Below, in pieces: positions 50,107 through 58,368 of a stretch of DNA of 64,000 nt. How positions within the stretch are numbered: position 1 is the first letter of the stretch; each line of letters opens with the position of its first letter. The notes beneath the pieces are model-generated. The model did no database searches and was not told the origin of the DNA. It saw nothing but the letters and a program-made list of their open reading frames with translations. This DNA is from Streptomyces sp. P9-A2 (lineage in GTDB: Bacteria; Actinomycetota; Actinomycetes; Streptomycetales; Streptomycetaceae): assembly GCF_036634175.1 (NCBI RefSeq), contig NZ_JAZIFX010000001.1:7006001-7070000 (forward strand). The letters run 5' to 3'. The position numbers and the translations under genes are program-made.

Positions 50107-50310
50107 ACCACCGGACGGGCGCCCCCGCGCACCGGCTTCACCCGCTCGGGCGTGCCCGTCCCGCGAATGGTGTCCGGCCGCGCGCGACGCGGCGGCCGGA
50201 GGGCTCTGATGGATGCGGGGCGCGACCCCGCGCCCCGCCGACGTGGGGCCACCCCCGCGGCCGTCGAACGGGACGCCGTGCCCCGGCCGTCGCCCGAAGG
50301 AGCCCGCACC

Positions 50311-51276
50311 ATGCGCCGCACCGCCCGTGCCCTGTCCCTCGCCGCCGCCGTCGGCACCGTCCTCGGCGTGTTCGTACCGGCCGCGTCCGCGGATCCGTCC
50401 GCCGAGGTCAGTCCGGGCAGCGCGGCCCCGGGCGGCACCGTCACCGTCTCGGTCTCCTGCGACCCGGCCGACGGGCCGCCGCCGAAGACCCTCGAGGCGG
50501 CCTCGGAAGCCTTCGACGGGGGTGTCGTCGAGCTGGATCAGGTGACCGGCGGCGACGCGCAGGAGTCCGGCCCCGCCTACCGGGGCACCGCGGACATCCA
50601 GGACGCGGGGGCCGCCGGGGGCCCCGACCACGTGGGGGGCACGGCAGGGACCGAGGACGACGAGGCCTTGGACGAGGCTCTGGACGAGATCTTGGACGAG
50701 AAGGCCGACGCCGGCGTCGATGACGTCGAGGACACCGGTGACCTCGACGAGACCGAGGACGCCGGGAACCCCGCCGACGACGCGCTCGACGTGCTCGACG
50801 CGTTCGGCGGCCTCGATGCCGGCGGCACGGCCGGGGGCGGGGCCGCATGGACCGTCGAGGGCATGTGTCCCGCCGCGCCCGGCGAGAAGGGCAAGCCGTG
50901 GAGCGCCGCCTTCACCGTCGTCGCCCGCCACCCGGGAGGTTCCGGCGCCCCGTCCCCCTCCCACAAGCCGTCTCCCTCCCACAAGCCCTCGCCCTCCTAC
51001 AAGCCCTCGCCCTCCCACAAACCGTCGCCTTCCCACAAACCTTTCCCCTCCCACAAACCGTCTTCTTCCCCTGCGCCTTCCTTCTCGCCCTGCTCCGGCC
51101 CCGAGCGCGCCCACTGCGGCGGACCCGAGGTCCCGCGGGGCGTCCAGGCGGGGACAGGCGGCGGGTTCACCGACTCCGTGCCCGCCCTGATCGCGGGCGG
51201 GCTGCTGATCGCGGCCGCGTTCGGCGCCGCCGCCCACCGGCTGTACCGCGGCAGGAACACCCGTACGCACGGCTGA
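50311..51276 (+). CDS. Secreted, membrane-anchored repeat protein
   Basis: 321 residues. Signal peptide MRRTARALSLAAAVGTVLGV with cleavage near ASA-DP (28/29). Mature parts: a short beta-like domain with Cys (TVTVSVSCDPADG), a very acidic segment at about 110-175 (DEALDEALDEILDEKADAGV), a second Cys region (EGMCPAAPG), six Pro-Ser-Pro-Ser-His-Lys repeats, a Cys-containing segment, a C-terminal transmembrane helix (LIAGGLLIAAAFGAAAHRLY) and a basic tail. There is no LPXTG sortase motif. Probably a cell-surface protein with a wall-spanning stalk; function unknown. Confidence 0.75.
   Translation: MRRTARALSLAAAVGTVLGVFVPAASADPSAEVSPGSAAPGGTVTVSVSCDPADGPPPKTLEAASEAFDGGVVELDQVTGGDAQESGPAYRGTADIQDAGAAGGPDHVGGTAGTEDDEALDEALDEILDEKADAGVDDVEDTGDLDETEDAGNPADDALDVLDAFGGLDAGGTAGGGAAWTVEGMCPAAPGEKGKPWSAAFTVVARHPGGSGAPSPSHKPSPSHKPSPSYKPSPSHKPSPSHKPFPSHKPSSSPAPSFSPCSGPERAHCGGPEVPRGVQAGTGGGFTDSVPALIAGGLLIAAAFGAAAHRLYRGRNTRTHG
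50950..51057 (+). repeat. 18-bp minisatellite encoding PSPSHK repeats
   Basis: Six in-frame 18-bp units encoding PSPSHK (four copies), PSPSYK and PFPSHK. The repeats form a Pro/Ser/Lys stalk just before the C-terminal Cys region of the secreted protein and are prone to length change. Confidence 0.85.
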
Positions 51277-51397
51277 CGCACCGATCGGCCTGGCCCGCCG
51301 ACCGCCCCGCCCACCTGGTCCTTGTCAGCGGCGGCGCCCACCGGGAGTGGTCGGCGCAACCGTGGGTACTGACACCGGACACCGACTGGAGGCGCGA

Positions 51398-52774
51398 ATG
51401 CGGCGGACGGACCCCGAACCCCACAGCCCCGCGAGCCGGCATCCCGACGGGGCAGGCCCCGCAGGCCGTGATCCCGCAGACCGTGATCCCGCAGACCGTG
51501 ATCCCGCGGGCAGTGCCCCCACGGGCCGTGACCCCGTCGGCCACGGTCCGGTCCGCTTCGGCCCGGTGCTGCCCGAGGACGGGCTGCCCGTACTGCCCGA
51601 ACTGGCCGCCGTCCTCGCCGCCGCCGCGTCCCGCGCGGCGACGGAGCCGGTCGGTGGCGGCCCCGTCCTGCTGGACGCCGCGTGCGGCCACGGCGACCGG
51701 CGCGGCCTGCCCGCGGCCCCGGACCGGGTGGCCGTCGCCCCCGGCGCGCCCGCGCTGCTCGTGGCGCTCACCGCGGCCATCGGCGGGGACGTACTGGTGC
51801 CCCGGCCCTGCGCCGCCTGGTGGGCGCCCTCCGCGCGGTTGCTCGGCCGCCCGGCGTTCCCGGTGCCGGTACCCGCCGAGAGCGGCGGCGTCCCCGACCC
51901 GTACGCCCTGCTGGAGACCGTACGGCGGCTGCGCGCCGAGGGCGGCGACCCGCGCCTGCTGGTGCTCTCCGTCGCCGACGACCCCACCGGCACCGTCACC
52001 CCGCCCGAGCTGCTGCACGAGACCCTCGAGGCCGCCGCCGGTGAAGGGCTGCACCTGGTGAGCGACGAGACCTGGCGCGACACCCTGCACACCCCGCACG
52101 ACACCGTGCTGCTCAGCCCCGCCGAGATGCTGCCCGGACAGGTCACCGTGGTCACCGACCTGGCGGGCGCCCTGCTCCCGCCCGGCTGGCCCGCCGCCGT
52201 CGCCCGCTTCCCGGCGGGCCCGGAGGGCGGAGCGCTCCACGCGCGTGTGCTCGACGTCCTGACCGCGCTCGACGCGCGCGTCGCCACCCCGGTGGCCGCG
52301 GCCGCCGCCTACGCCCTGTCCGAGCCGGAACCGGTCACCGCGCGGGTGGCGGCCGCCGTACACCTGCACGCGCGCGTGGCCGCGGCCGCGCGCGAGACGG
52401 TCGTCGCCGCGGGCGCCCTGGCACGGCCCCCGCAGGCCGGGCGGCACCTGTACGTCGACCTCGCGCCGCTGGCCCCGGCACTCGCCGCGCACGGTGTCGG
52501 CGACGCGCAGGAGCTGGAGGACTTCCTCACCGGACGGCTCGGCATGCCCGCGGCGGGCGGTCACCGCTTCGGCGACGACCTCGAAGCACCCCGCGTACGG
52601 CTGTCCACCGCGCCCCTGCTCGGCGACACCGCCGAGCGGCGCGCGGAATGCCTCGGATCCCCCACACCGTTGGAGCTTCCGTACGTGCGACGCGCGTTGA
52701 TCCACCTGAAGACGGTCTTCGACGATCTCCGCGACGATGCCCGGCGAGGGGAGCCCCGCCGATCGAGCGGCTGA
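51398..52774 (+). CDS. Aminotransferase class I/II-like protein lacking a recognisable PLP lysine
   Basis: 458 residues. The fold-type-I layout is clear: AVAPGAPALLVALTAAIGGD, PRPCAAWWAPSARLLGRP, SVADDPTGTVTPPELL (equivalent of NPTGT, with Asp for Asn), LHLVSDETWRD (pyridine-nitrogen Asp). At the expected lysine block the sequence is VVTDLAGALLPPGWPAAV with no Lys. The N-terminal 45 residues hold a degenerate RDPADRDPA repeat. It may be a non-catalytic or repurposed homologue; alternatively a different Lys is used. It stands between unrelated genes. Confidence 0.75.
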   Translation: MRRTDPEPHSPASRHPDGAGPAGRDPADRDPADRDPAGSAPTGRDPVGHGPVRFGPVLPEDGLPVLPELAAVLAAAASRAATEPVGGGPVLLDAACGHGDRRGLPAAPDRVAVAPGAPALLVALTAAIGGDVLVPRPCAAWWAPSARLLGRPAFPVPVPAESGGVPDPYALLETVRRLRAEGGDPRLLVLSVADDPTGTVTPPELLHETLEAAAGEGLHLVSDETWRDTLHTPHDTVLLSPAEMLPGQVTVVTDLAGALLPPGWPAAVARFPAGPEGGALHARVLDVLTALDARVATPVAAAAAYALSEPEPVTARVAAAVHLHARVAAAARETVVAAGALARPPQAGRHLYVDLAPLAPALAAHGVGDAQELEDFLTGRLGMPAAGGHRFGDDLEAPRVRLSTAPLLGDTAERRAECLGSPTPLELPYVRRALIHLKTVFDDLRDDARRGEPRRSSG

Positions 52775-52923
52775 CGAACCTCTCACTCACGTCCGTGCCG
52801 CGTGGCAGCCGGCCGGGTCTGTCCCGCGAGAACCTCCGGGACCTGCCGGTGGGCGGTTCCCGCGTCCTGGACCGGCCGCCGCGACGCACCGGCCGATTCG
52901 CCGACCGGGGGACGGCCGGCGGC

Positions 52924-53646
52924 TCACCGCGCCGTCGGCCCCCACAGGCGGCGCCAGACGGCCGGGGCCACGCTGATCAGGACGGTCAGGACGATCGCCG
53001 CGAGCACCCCCTGCCAGGGCTCGGCGAACAGCGAGCCGCCCAGGACGCCGACCAGCTGGTACGTCGCCGCCCAGGCCAGACAGGCCGGCAGGTTGCCGCG
53101 GACGAAGCGACGGACCGGCCAGTCGGCGATCAGGCAGGCCAGCATCACCGGCAGGCGCCCCGCCGGCACCAGCCGGGACAGCACCAGCACCGTCACGTCG
53201 TGATCGGCGAGTTTCTCCTGCGCCTGCGTCAGCCGGTCCTCCGGCGCCCGCGCCCGGATCGCCTCCAGCCAGCGCGAGCCGTTCCGCGACCGCATTCCGC
53301 GCCGCCCCAGCCAGTACAGCGCCACGTCCCCGAGGAACGCGGCCAGCGCCGCCGTCGCGAACACCAGCACCATCGAGAGGGGCGCCGCCCGGTGGAAGGC
53401 GACCACCGCCGCCGAACTGACCAGCGCCCCGGTCGGCACCACCGGCACCAGCGCCCCGATCAGCACCAGCAGAAACAGCGAGGGATAACCGATCGCCTGC
53501 TGGGTGGTGTCCGCGACCACCGTCGCCGGCACGGCCACCGCCGAGACCAGGGCGGACACGGCGGACAGGGCGGGCACGGCGGACAGGGCGGGCACGGCGG
53601 ACAGGGGCACACCGGCCGCCTGCGCCAGGGCGGCGGGCAGGATCAC
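52924..53646 (-). CDS. DedA/VTT-domain membrane protein
   Basis: 240 residues, polytopic: about five hydrophobic helices, with VPVVPTGALVSSAAVVAFHR, ALAAFLGDVALYWLGRRGMR, VLVLSRLVPAGRLPVMLACL (conserved Arg/Gly loop) and GNLPACLAWAATYQLVGVLG. DedA-family proteins are linked to membrane homeostasis and undecaprenyl-phosphate or phospholipid translocation. The N-terminus has an ALSAVPALSAVPALSAV repeat from an 18-bp duplication. Its start overlaps the metallo-beta-lactamase-fold gene stop by 4 bp. Confidence 0.88.
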   Translation of the reverse strand: MILPAALAQAAGVPLSAVPALSAVPALSAVSALVSAVAVPATVVADTTQQAIGYPSLFLLVLIGALVPVVPTGALVSSAAVVAFHRAAPLSMVLVFATAALAAFLGDVALYWLGRRGMRSRNGSRWLEAIRARAPEDRLTQAQEKLADHDVTVLVLSRLVPAGRLPVMLACLIADWPVRRFVRGNLPACLAWAATYQLVGVLGGSLFAEPWQGVLAAIVLTVLISVAPAVWRRLWGPTAR

Positions 53647-54410
53647 CTGGGAACCCCCAGGCGCACGCTCTCCCCGTGCCCCAGCCGGTGCACCGGAACC
53701 CCGGGCGCCTGCTCGGCCGCCCGCCGCACGAACTCGTCGCCCGGCGAGTGGAATTCGTGCGGACGCACGGCGTCCATGCCGATCGGCCAGTACGTGCCGT
53801 AGTGCACCGGCACCGCGTGGCGCGCCCCCAGCCGGGCCAGTGCCTCGGCCGCGCGCGCCGCGTCCAGATGCTCCTCGCCGAGATACGGACCCCAGCCGCC
53901 CACCGGCAGCAGTGCCACGTCGACCGGGCCGACCTCCTCGGCCATCGTGTCGAACAGCCCGGTGTCACCGGCGAAGTACGTCCGCGCCTCGCCCTCCAGG
54001 ACGTAGCCGAGGGCGGGGGAGCGGTGCCGGCCGAGCGGCAGCCGCCGCCCGTCGTGCCGGGCGGGCACCACCCGGACCACCAGATCGCCGGCCGCCAGCA
54101 CATCGCCGGGCGTCACCTCGCTCACCCTGAGATGCGTGAGCCGGCGCAGCGCCGGCACCGCGCGGCGTGCGCCCCGGGGCACGAGCAGGTGCGTACCCGG
54201 GGCGAGCAGGGCCAGCGACGGCACATGCAGATGGTCGGCGTGCAGATGGGAGACCAGCGCCAGGTCCGCGTCGCGGGCGCCCGGTGGCGGCAACGCGCCG
54301 CGCCGTCGCCGCAGATGCACGAGCCGGCGGGCGAACAGGGGATCGGTGATCACGCGTGTGTGCGCATCCTCGACCGTGCAAGTGGCGTGACCCCACCAGG
54401 TGATCTCCAC
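53643..54410 (-). CDS. MBL-fold metal-dependent hydrolase (UlaG-like)
   Basis: 255 residues. Begins EITWWGHATCTVEDAHTRVI, with SHLHADHLHVPSL (HxHxDH metal ligands), VPARHDGRRLPLGRH, YFAGDTGLFDTM (second-site Asp) and PVHYGTYWPIGMDAV. This is the UlaG/RomA/NAPE-PLD-like branch of the metallo-beta-lactamase fold, which includes lipid phosphodiesterases. Translational coupling to the DedA gene suggests a lipid-related role (inference). The GTG at 54410 is chosen at the conserved fold start. Confidence 0.88.
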   Translation of the reverse strand: MEITWWGHATCTVEDAHTRVITDPLFARRLVHLRRRRGALPPPGARDADLALVSHLHADHLHVPSLALLAPGTHLLVPRGARRAVPALRRLTHLRVSEVTPGDVLAAGDLVVRVVPARHDGRRLPLGRHRSPALGYVLEGEARTYFAGDTGLFDTMAEEVGPVDVALLPVGGWGPYLGEEHLDAARAAEALARLGARHAVPVHYGTYWPIGMDAVRPHEFHSPGDEFVRRAAEQAPGVPVHRLGHGESVRLGVPR

Positions 54411-54498
54411 CGGCACCTCTTCGCCTCCTTCCGCGACTCCCCGAAGCCTACGTGCAGGAGTAGGGTCGACGGCGAAGTCCGGAGGTGAGGGGGGCGCC

Positions 54499-54900
54499 AT
54501 GGGGCCGGTGCGGGTGATCGCGATCGCGAGTCTGACGCCGCTGGAGGAACTGGACGCGGATCCCTTCCTCGTGGACTCCCGCAGCCAGCACGCCATGTGC
54601 GCCCGCTGGGCCGCCGAACGCGGGTACGTGGTGACCCGGGAGCTGCTGGTGCGCGGCCTTCGCCCCGACCACTGCGTGCTGTGGGACGGCGTACGGCCCG
54701 GCTCCGACCTGTTCGTGGCACCCAGCCGCCGGGTACTGGAGAGCGCCCTGTCCTCCGTCGAGGAGTTCACCGCCGAGTGCGCGCGGCGCGGGGTGCGCGT
54801 GGAGACCGCCGGCCACGCCGAACCGTTGTACGACGCCGCGATGAAGGCCCGGGTGCACCGCCGCCTGTCCATGCCGACCGCGGGCTACGACGGCCGCTGA
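54499..54900 (+). CDS. Hypothetical protein
   Basis: 133 residues: VRVIAIASLTPLEELDADPF, SRSQHAMCARWAAERGYVVT, LWDGVRPGSDLFVAPSRRVL, ARRGVRVETAGHAEPLYDAA. The order resembles a small Rossmann-like or resolvase-like alpha/beta protein; I do not recognise the family. A GGAGG site lies about 15 bp before the ATG. Divergent from the MBL-fold gene. Confidence 0.65.
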   Translation: MGPVRVIAIASLTPLEELDADPFLVDSRSQHAMCARWAAERGYVVTRELLVRGLRPDHCVLWDGVRPGSDLFVAPSRRVLESALSSVEEFTAECARRGVRVETAGHAEPLYDAAMKARVHRRLSMPTAGYDGR

Positions 54901-55076
54901 GGCCCGCCCGTCGGCTCCGGGGCACCGCCCCCGTTCCCGGCCGTACGTCCTCGTCCGTCGGTTTCCGGGGGACGAAACGGCACGTTCGGGCGTTGTGGCA
55001 GGGTGTGGGGCACGGGCAGGGGCCGGTTCGCAGGCCGCCCTGGCGGCAGCGGGCCGGGACGTGAGGTGGACTGGGC

Positions 55077-57152
55077 GTGAGTGGCGTGCGGTGGCGGCGG
55101 ATCGCCAGTCAGATCGGTCGGAGCGTCACGGTGTGGGCGGTCGCCACCCTCACCATGCTGGTGCTCGCCGGCATCCTCCCCGACTTCCGGCTGCGCTCCG
55201 CCGACGGTGACAGCGCCACCGACATCGCGGTCACCGCGGCGCTCGGCGCCGGCGCCTTCGGCCTGCTGTCGGCGCTGGTGTGGCCCCTGCTGGTGCGGCT
55301 GCTGCTGCTCGTCCCGGCGCTCGTCCTCGGCCTGCTGGTGTTCTTCCTCAACGGCGCGCTCCTGCTGGTGGCGCTGCGGCTCAACCCGGTCGAGCGCGGC
55401 ACCGCCGCCTGGGAGACCGCGATCGTGGTCGCCGCCGTGATGTCCGCCGTGGCCTCCGCCACCGGAGCGGCCCTCGCCGTGCGCGACGACGCCGCCTACC
55501 GCCGCCGCCTCTACCGCCTCGCCGACCGCCGCCGGCGCTCCACACCGCCCGTCCCGGCCACCCCCGGCACCGTCTTCCTGCAACTGGACGGCGTCGGCCA
55601 CGACGTCCTGCTGCACGCGGTCGACCAGGGACTGATGCCGACCGTCGCCCGCTGGCTCGGCACCGACGACGCCGGCCTGCCCCACTCCCACCGGCTCACC
55701 CCCTGGCGCACCGACTGGTCCAGCCAGACCGGCGCCAGCCAGCTCGGCATCCTGCACGGCAACAACCACGACGTCCCCGCCTTCCGCTGGTACGAGAAGG
55801 ACCGCCAGGAGGTGATGGTCTGCAACCGCCCCACCAGCGCGGTGGAACTCCAGCAGCGCGCCGTCCGGTACGCCGGACACCCCGGACTGCTCGCCGACGA
55901 CGGCGCCAGCCGCGGCAACCTGTTCAGCGGCGGCGCCGACGAACAGGCCCTCGTGCTGTCCATCGCCGCCCGCCGCCGCAGCCCCGAGAACCGCTCCCGC
56001 TCCGGCTACTTCGCCTACTTCTCCGACCCGGCCAACGCCGTGCGCACCGCCCTGTCCTTCGCCGCCGAGGTGACCCGGGAGATCGTCCAGTCCACCCGCG
56101 CCCGGTGGGCCAAGCAGCTCCCGCGGGTCTCCCGCGGCGGCCTCTACCCCTTCATACGGGCCTTCGCGACCGTCGTCGAACGGGACGTGGTCGTCTCCGC
56201 CGTCATGGGAGACCTGCTCGCCGGCCGCACCTCCGTCTACGCCGACCTGGTCGCCTACGACGAGGTGGCCCACCACTCCGGAGCCACGAGCCGGGACGCC
56301 GAAAAGGTCCTGCACCGCCTCGACCGCTCCCTCGCCCTGATCGAACACGTCGCCGCACACGCCCCGCGCCCGTACCGGATCGTGGTCCTCTCCGACCACG
56401 GGCAGAGCCCCGGCGAGACCTTCCGCTCCCGCTACGGCCTCACCCTCGGCGACCTGGTGCGGGCCGGCGGCGGACTGCCCGTGCCGCGCCGCGCCCGGCG
56501 CACCCGCAGCGGCGCCGAGGCCCGCGCGGCGGTCCGGGCGGCGCTGCGCCGCCCGGTCGAGGAGGGCATCGAGCAGTATCGCCCCCCGCGCGGCTCCGAG
56601 CCCGTCGTCCTGGCCTCCGGCAACCTCGGCCTGGTCTCCTTCCCGGACGTGCCGCGCCGGATGACCAAGGAGGAGATCGACGTCCGCCACCCCGCCCTGC
56701 TGCCGACCCTCGCCAACCACCCCGGCATCGGCTTCCTGCTCGTCGGCAGCGAACGGCACGGCGGCGTCGTGCTCGGCGCACACGGCGCGGAGATCCCCCT
56801 GGACGAGCTCGACGACGACCCCGGGCCGCTCGCCGCGTTCGGGCCGGGCGCCGCCGACGCCGTTCGCCGCACTCACTCCTTCCCGCACACCGCCGACATC
56901 ATGGTCAACTCCTTCCACGACCCCGTCGACGGCGAGGTGCTCGCCTTCGAGGAGCAGATCGGCTCCCACGGCGGCCTCGGTGGTGCCCAGTCCCGTCCCT
57001 TCCTGCTGTCCCCGCTCGCGCTGTCCGTGCCGGTCGCCGACGGGGAGGAACTCGCCGGCGCCGAGCAGGTGCACCACGTACTGCGCCGCTGGCTGAAGGA
57101 GTCGGACGACTCGCACCTGCCGGCCGATCCGCGCCGGGAACGGGCCGCCTGA
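55077..57152 (+). CDS. Phage-holin-like membrane domain fused to alkaline-phosphatase/phosphodiesterase domain
   Basis: 691 residues. Residues 1-150: four transmembrane helices of the mycobacterial 4-TM holin type (VWAVATLTMLVLAGILPDFR, LLLLVPALVLGLLVFFLNGA). Residues about 160-690: an alkaline-phosphatase-superfamily phosphodiesterase fold with VFLQLDGVGHDVLLHAV, WSSQTGASQLGILHGNNHD (candidate nucleophile Thr/Ser), DLVAYDEVAHHSG and VVLSDHGQSPGETF (metal Asp/His). The enzymatic part may face outward and act on lipid- or glycan-linked phosphates. GTG start. The same fusion occurs in other streptomycetes; the substrate is unknown. Confidence 0.8.
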   Translation: MSGVRWRRIASQIGRSVTVWAVATLTMLVLAGILPDFRLRSADGDSATDIAVTAALGAGAFGLLSALVWPLLVRLLLLVPALVLGLLVFFLNGALLLVALRLNPVERGTAAWETAIVVAAVMSAVASATGAALAVRDDAAYRRRLYRLADRRRRSTPPVPATPGTVFLQLDGVGHDVLLHAVDQGLMPTVARWLGTDDAGLPHSHRLTPWRTDWSSQTGASQLGILHGNNHDVPAFRWYEKDRQEVMVCNRPTSAVELQQRAVRYAGHPGLLADDGASRGNLFSGGADEQALVLSIAARRRSPENRSRSGYFAYFSDPANAVRTALSFAAEVTREIVQSTRARWAKQLPRVSRGGLYPFIRAFATVVERDVVVSAVMGDLLAGRTSVYADLVAYDEVAHHSGATSRDAEKVLHRLDRSLALIEHVAAHAPRPYRIVVLSDHGQSPGETFRSRYGLTLGDLVRAGGGLPVPRRARRTRSGAEARAAVRAALRRPVEEGIEQYRPPRGSEPVVLASGNLGLVSFPDVPRRMTKEEIDVRHPALLPTLANHPGIGFLLVGSERHGGVVLGAHGAEIPLDELDDDPGPLAAFGPGAADAVRRTHSFPHTADIMVNSFHDPVDGEVLAFEEQIGSHGGLGGAQSRPFLLSPLALSVPVADGEELAGAEQVHHVLRRWLKESDDSHLPADPRRERAA

Positions 57153-57306
57153 GCCCGGTCTGCGGGGGGACGCCACCCCCACTCATGATCGGACGACCGA
57201 AAAATATTCACGTGACGACCGCAACCACCGCTTGAGAACCTCAACGGCGAACGACCACATCCGCGAAAGCGGCGCCGGCTTAGGCGCAAAGAGGAGGAAC
57301 CCCCGC

Positions 57307-58368
57307 GTGCAGGCAGCCGTCACCGTCACCCCCGCCCATATCCCGGAGCTGCTGCTCGGCCTCGCGACCGTACGCCCGGTGTTCCTCTGGGGCGCGCCGG
57401 GCATCGGCAAGTCCTCCCTGGTGAGGGAGTTCGCCGAGTCCCTGGGGCTGGAGTGCGTGAGCCTGCTGGGCACCCAGCTCGCCCCCGAGGACCTCATCGG
57501 CGTACCGCAGATCCGCGACGGCCGCTCGGTGTTCTGCCCGCCCGAGGCGATCGCCCGCGACGAGCCGTACTGCCTGTTCCTGGACGAGCTGAACGCGGCG
57601 ACGCCCGATGTGCAGAAGGCGTTCTACTCGCTGATCCTGGACCGCCGTATCGGCGCCTACGAACTGCCCGAGGGCTCGATCGTCATCGGCGCCGGGAACC
57701 GCGCCACCGACAACGCGCTCGCCCGCCCCATCGCCTCCGCGCTCGTCAACCGCCTCACCCACGTGCACCTGGAGGCCTCCGCCGGGGACTGGCTGGTGTG
57801 GGCCGGGAACAACGGCATCCACCCGTGGATCGTGGACCACCTCACCGACCGGCCCGACCACCTGTGGTCCAAGCCGCCGAAGACAGAGGAGCCGTTCTCC
57901 ACACCCCGCTCCTGGCACATGCTCTCCGACGCGCTGCACTCCTTCGGCCCGGGCCTCGACGAGGACACCCTGAAGGTCCTCGCGCACGGCACGCTCACCC
58001 CCGCGCACGCCACCGCCTTCTGCGGCTACGTCCGGGTCGTGCGCAGCCGCTTCGGTATCGAGGCCGTCCTCAAGGGCGAGGCCCGCTGGCCGCACCGCAC
58101 CGAGGACCGCGACCTGCTGTACTACCTCGCCGACTCGTTCCGCGGTCGGCTCCTGAAGGAACTGCCCGCGGACAAGGCGCACATGTCCGCCGCCGGCCGG
58201 CAGACCGCCTACCGGGCCAAGGCGCTGCTGGTGCAGCTCGCCGAAATCTCCGTCGAGGTCGCCCAGACCGTCATCGCCTCCGACACCGACGGAAACCCGG
58301 TCCTGCCGTCCTGGTTCCTGGTCGAGGCGGCCCGTGACATGCCCCGCCTGGTGGAGGCCCGCCGGTGA
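57307..58368 (+). CDS. MoxR-type AAA+ ATPase
   Basis: 353 residues. Walker A LWGAPGIGKSSLV, Walker B CLFLDELNAATPDVQ, sensor-1 IVIGAGNRATDNA, arginine-finger region IASALVNRLTHV, and a C-terminal lid with SWHMLSDAL. MoxR ATPases remodel proteins together with VWA-domain partners; the partner here is encoded next with a 4-bp overlap. GTG start at 57307 behind an AGGAGG site. The 154 bp upstream includes an AT-rich AAAAATATTC near 57198, the likely promoter. Confidence 0.9.
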   Translation: MQAAVTVTPAHIPELLLGLATVRPVFLWGAPGIGKSSLVREFAESLGLECVSLLGTQLAPEDLIGVPQIRDGRSVFCPPEAIARDEPYCLFLDELNAATPDVQKAFYSLILDRRIGAYELPEGSIVIGAGNRATDNALARPIASALVNRLTHVHLEASAGDWLVWAGNNGIHPWIVDHLTDRPDHLWSKPPKTEEPFSTPRSWHMLSDALHSFGPGLDEDTLKVLAHGTLTPAHATAFCGYVRVVRSRFGIEAVLKGEARWPHRTEDRDLLYYLADSFRGRLLKELPADKAHMSAAGRQTAYRAKALLVQLAEISVEVAQTVIASDTDGNPVLPSWFLVEAARDMPRLVEARR

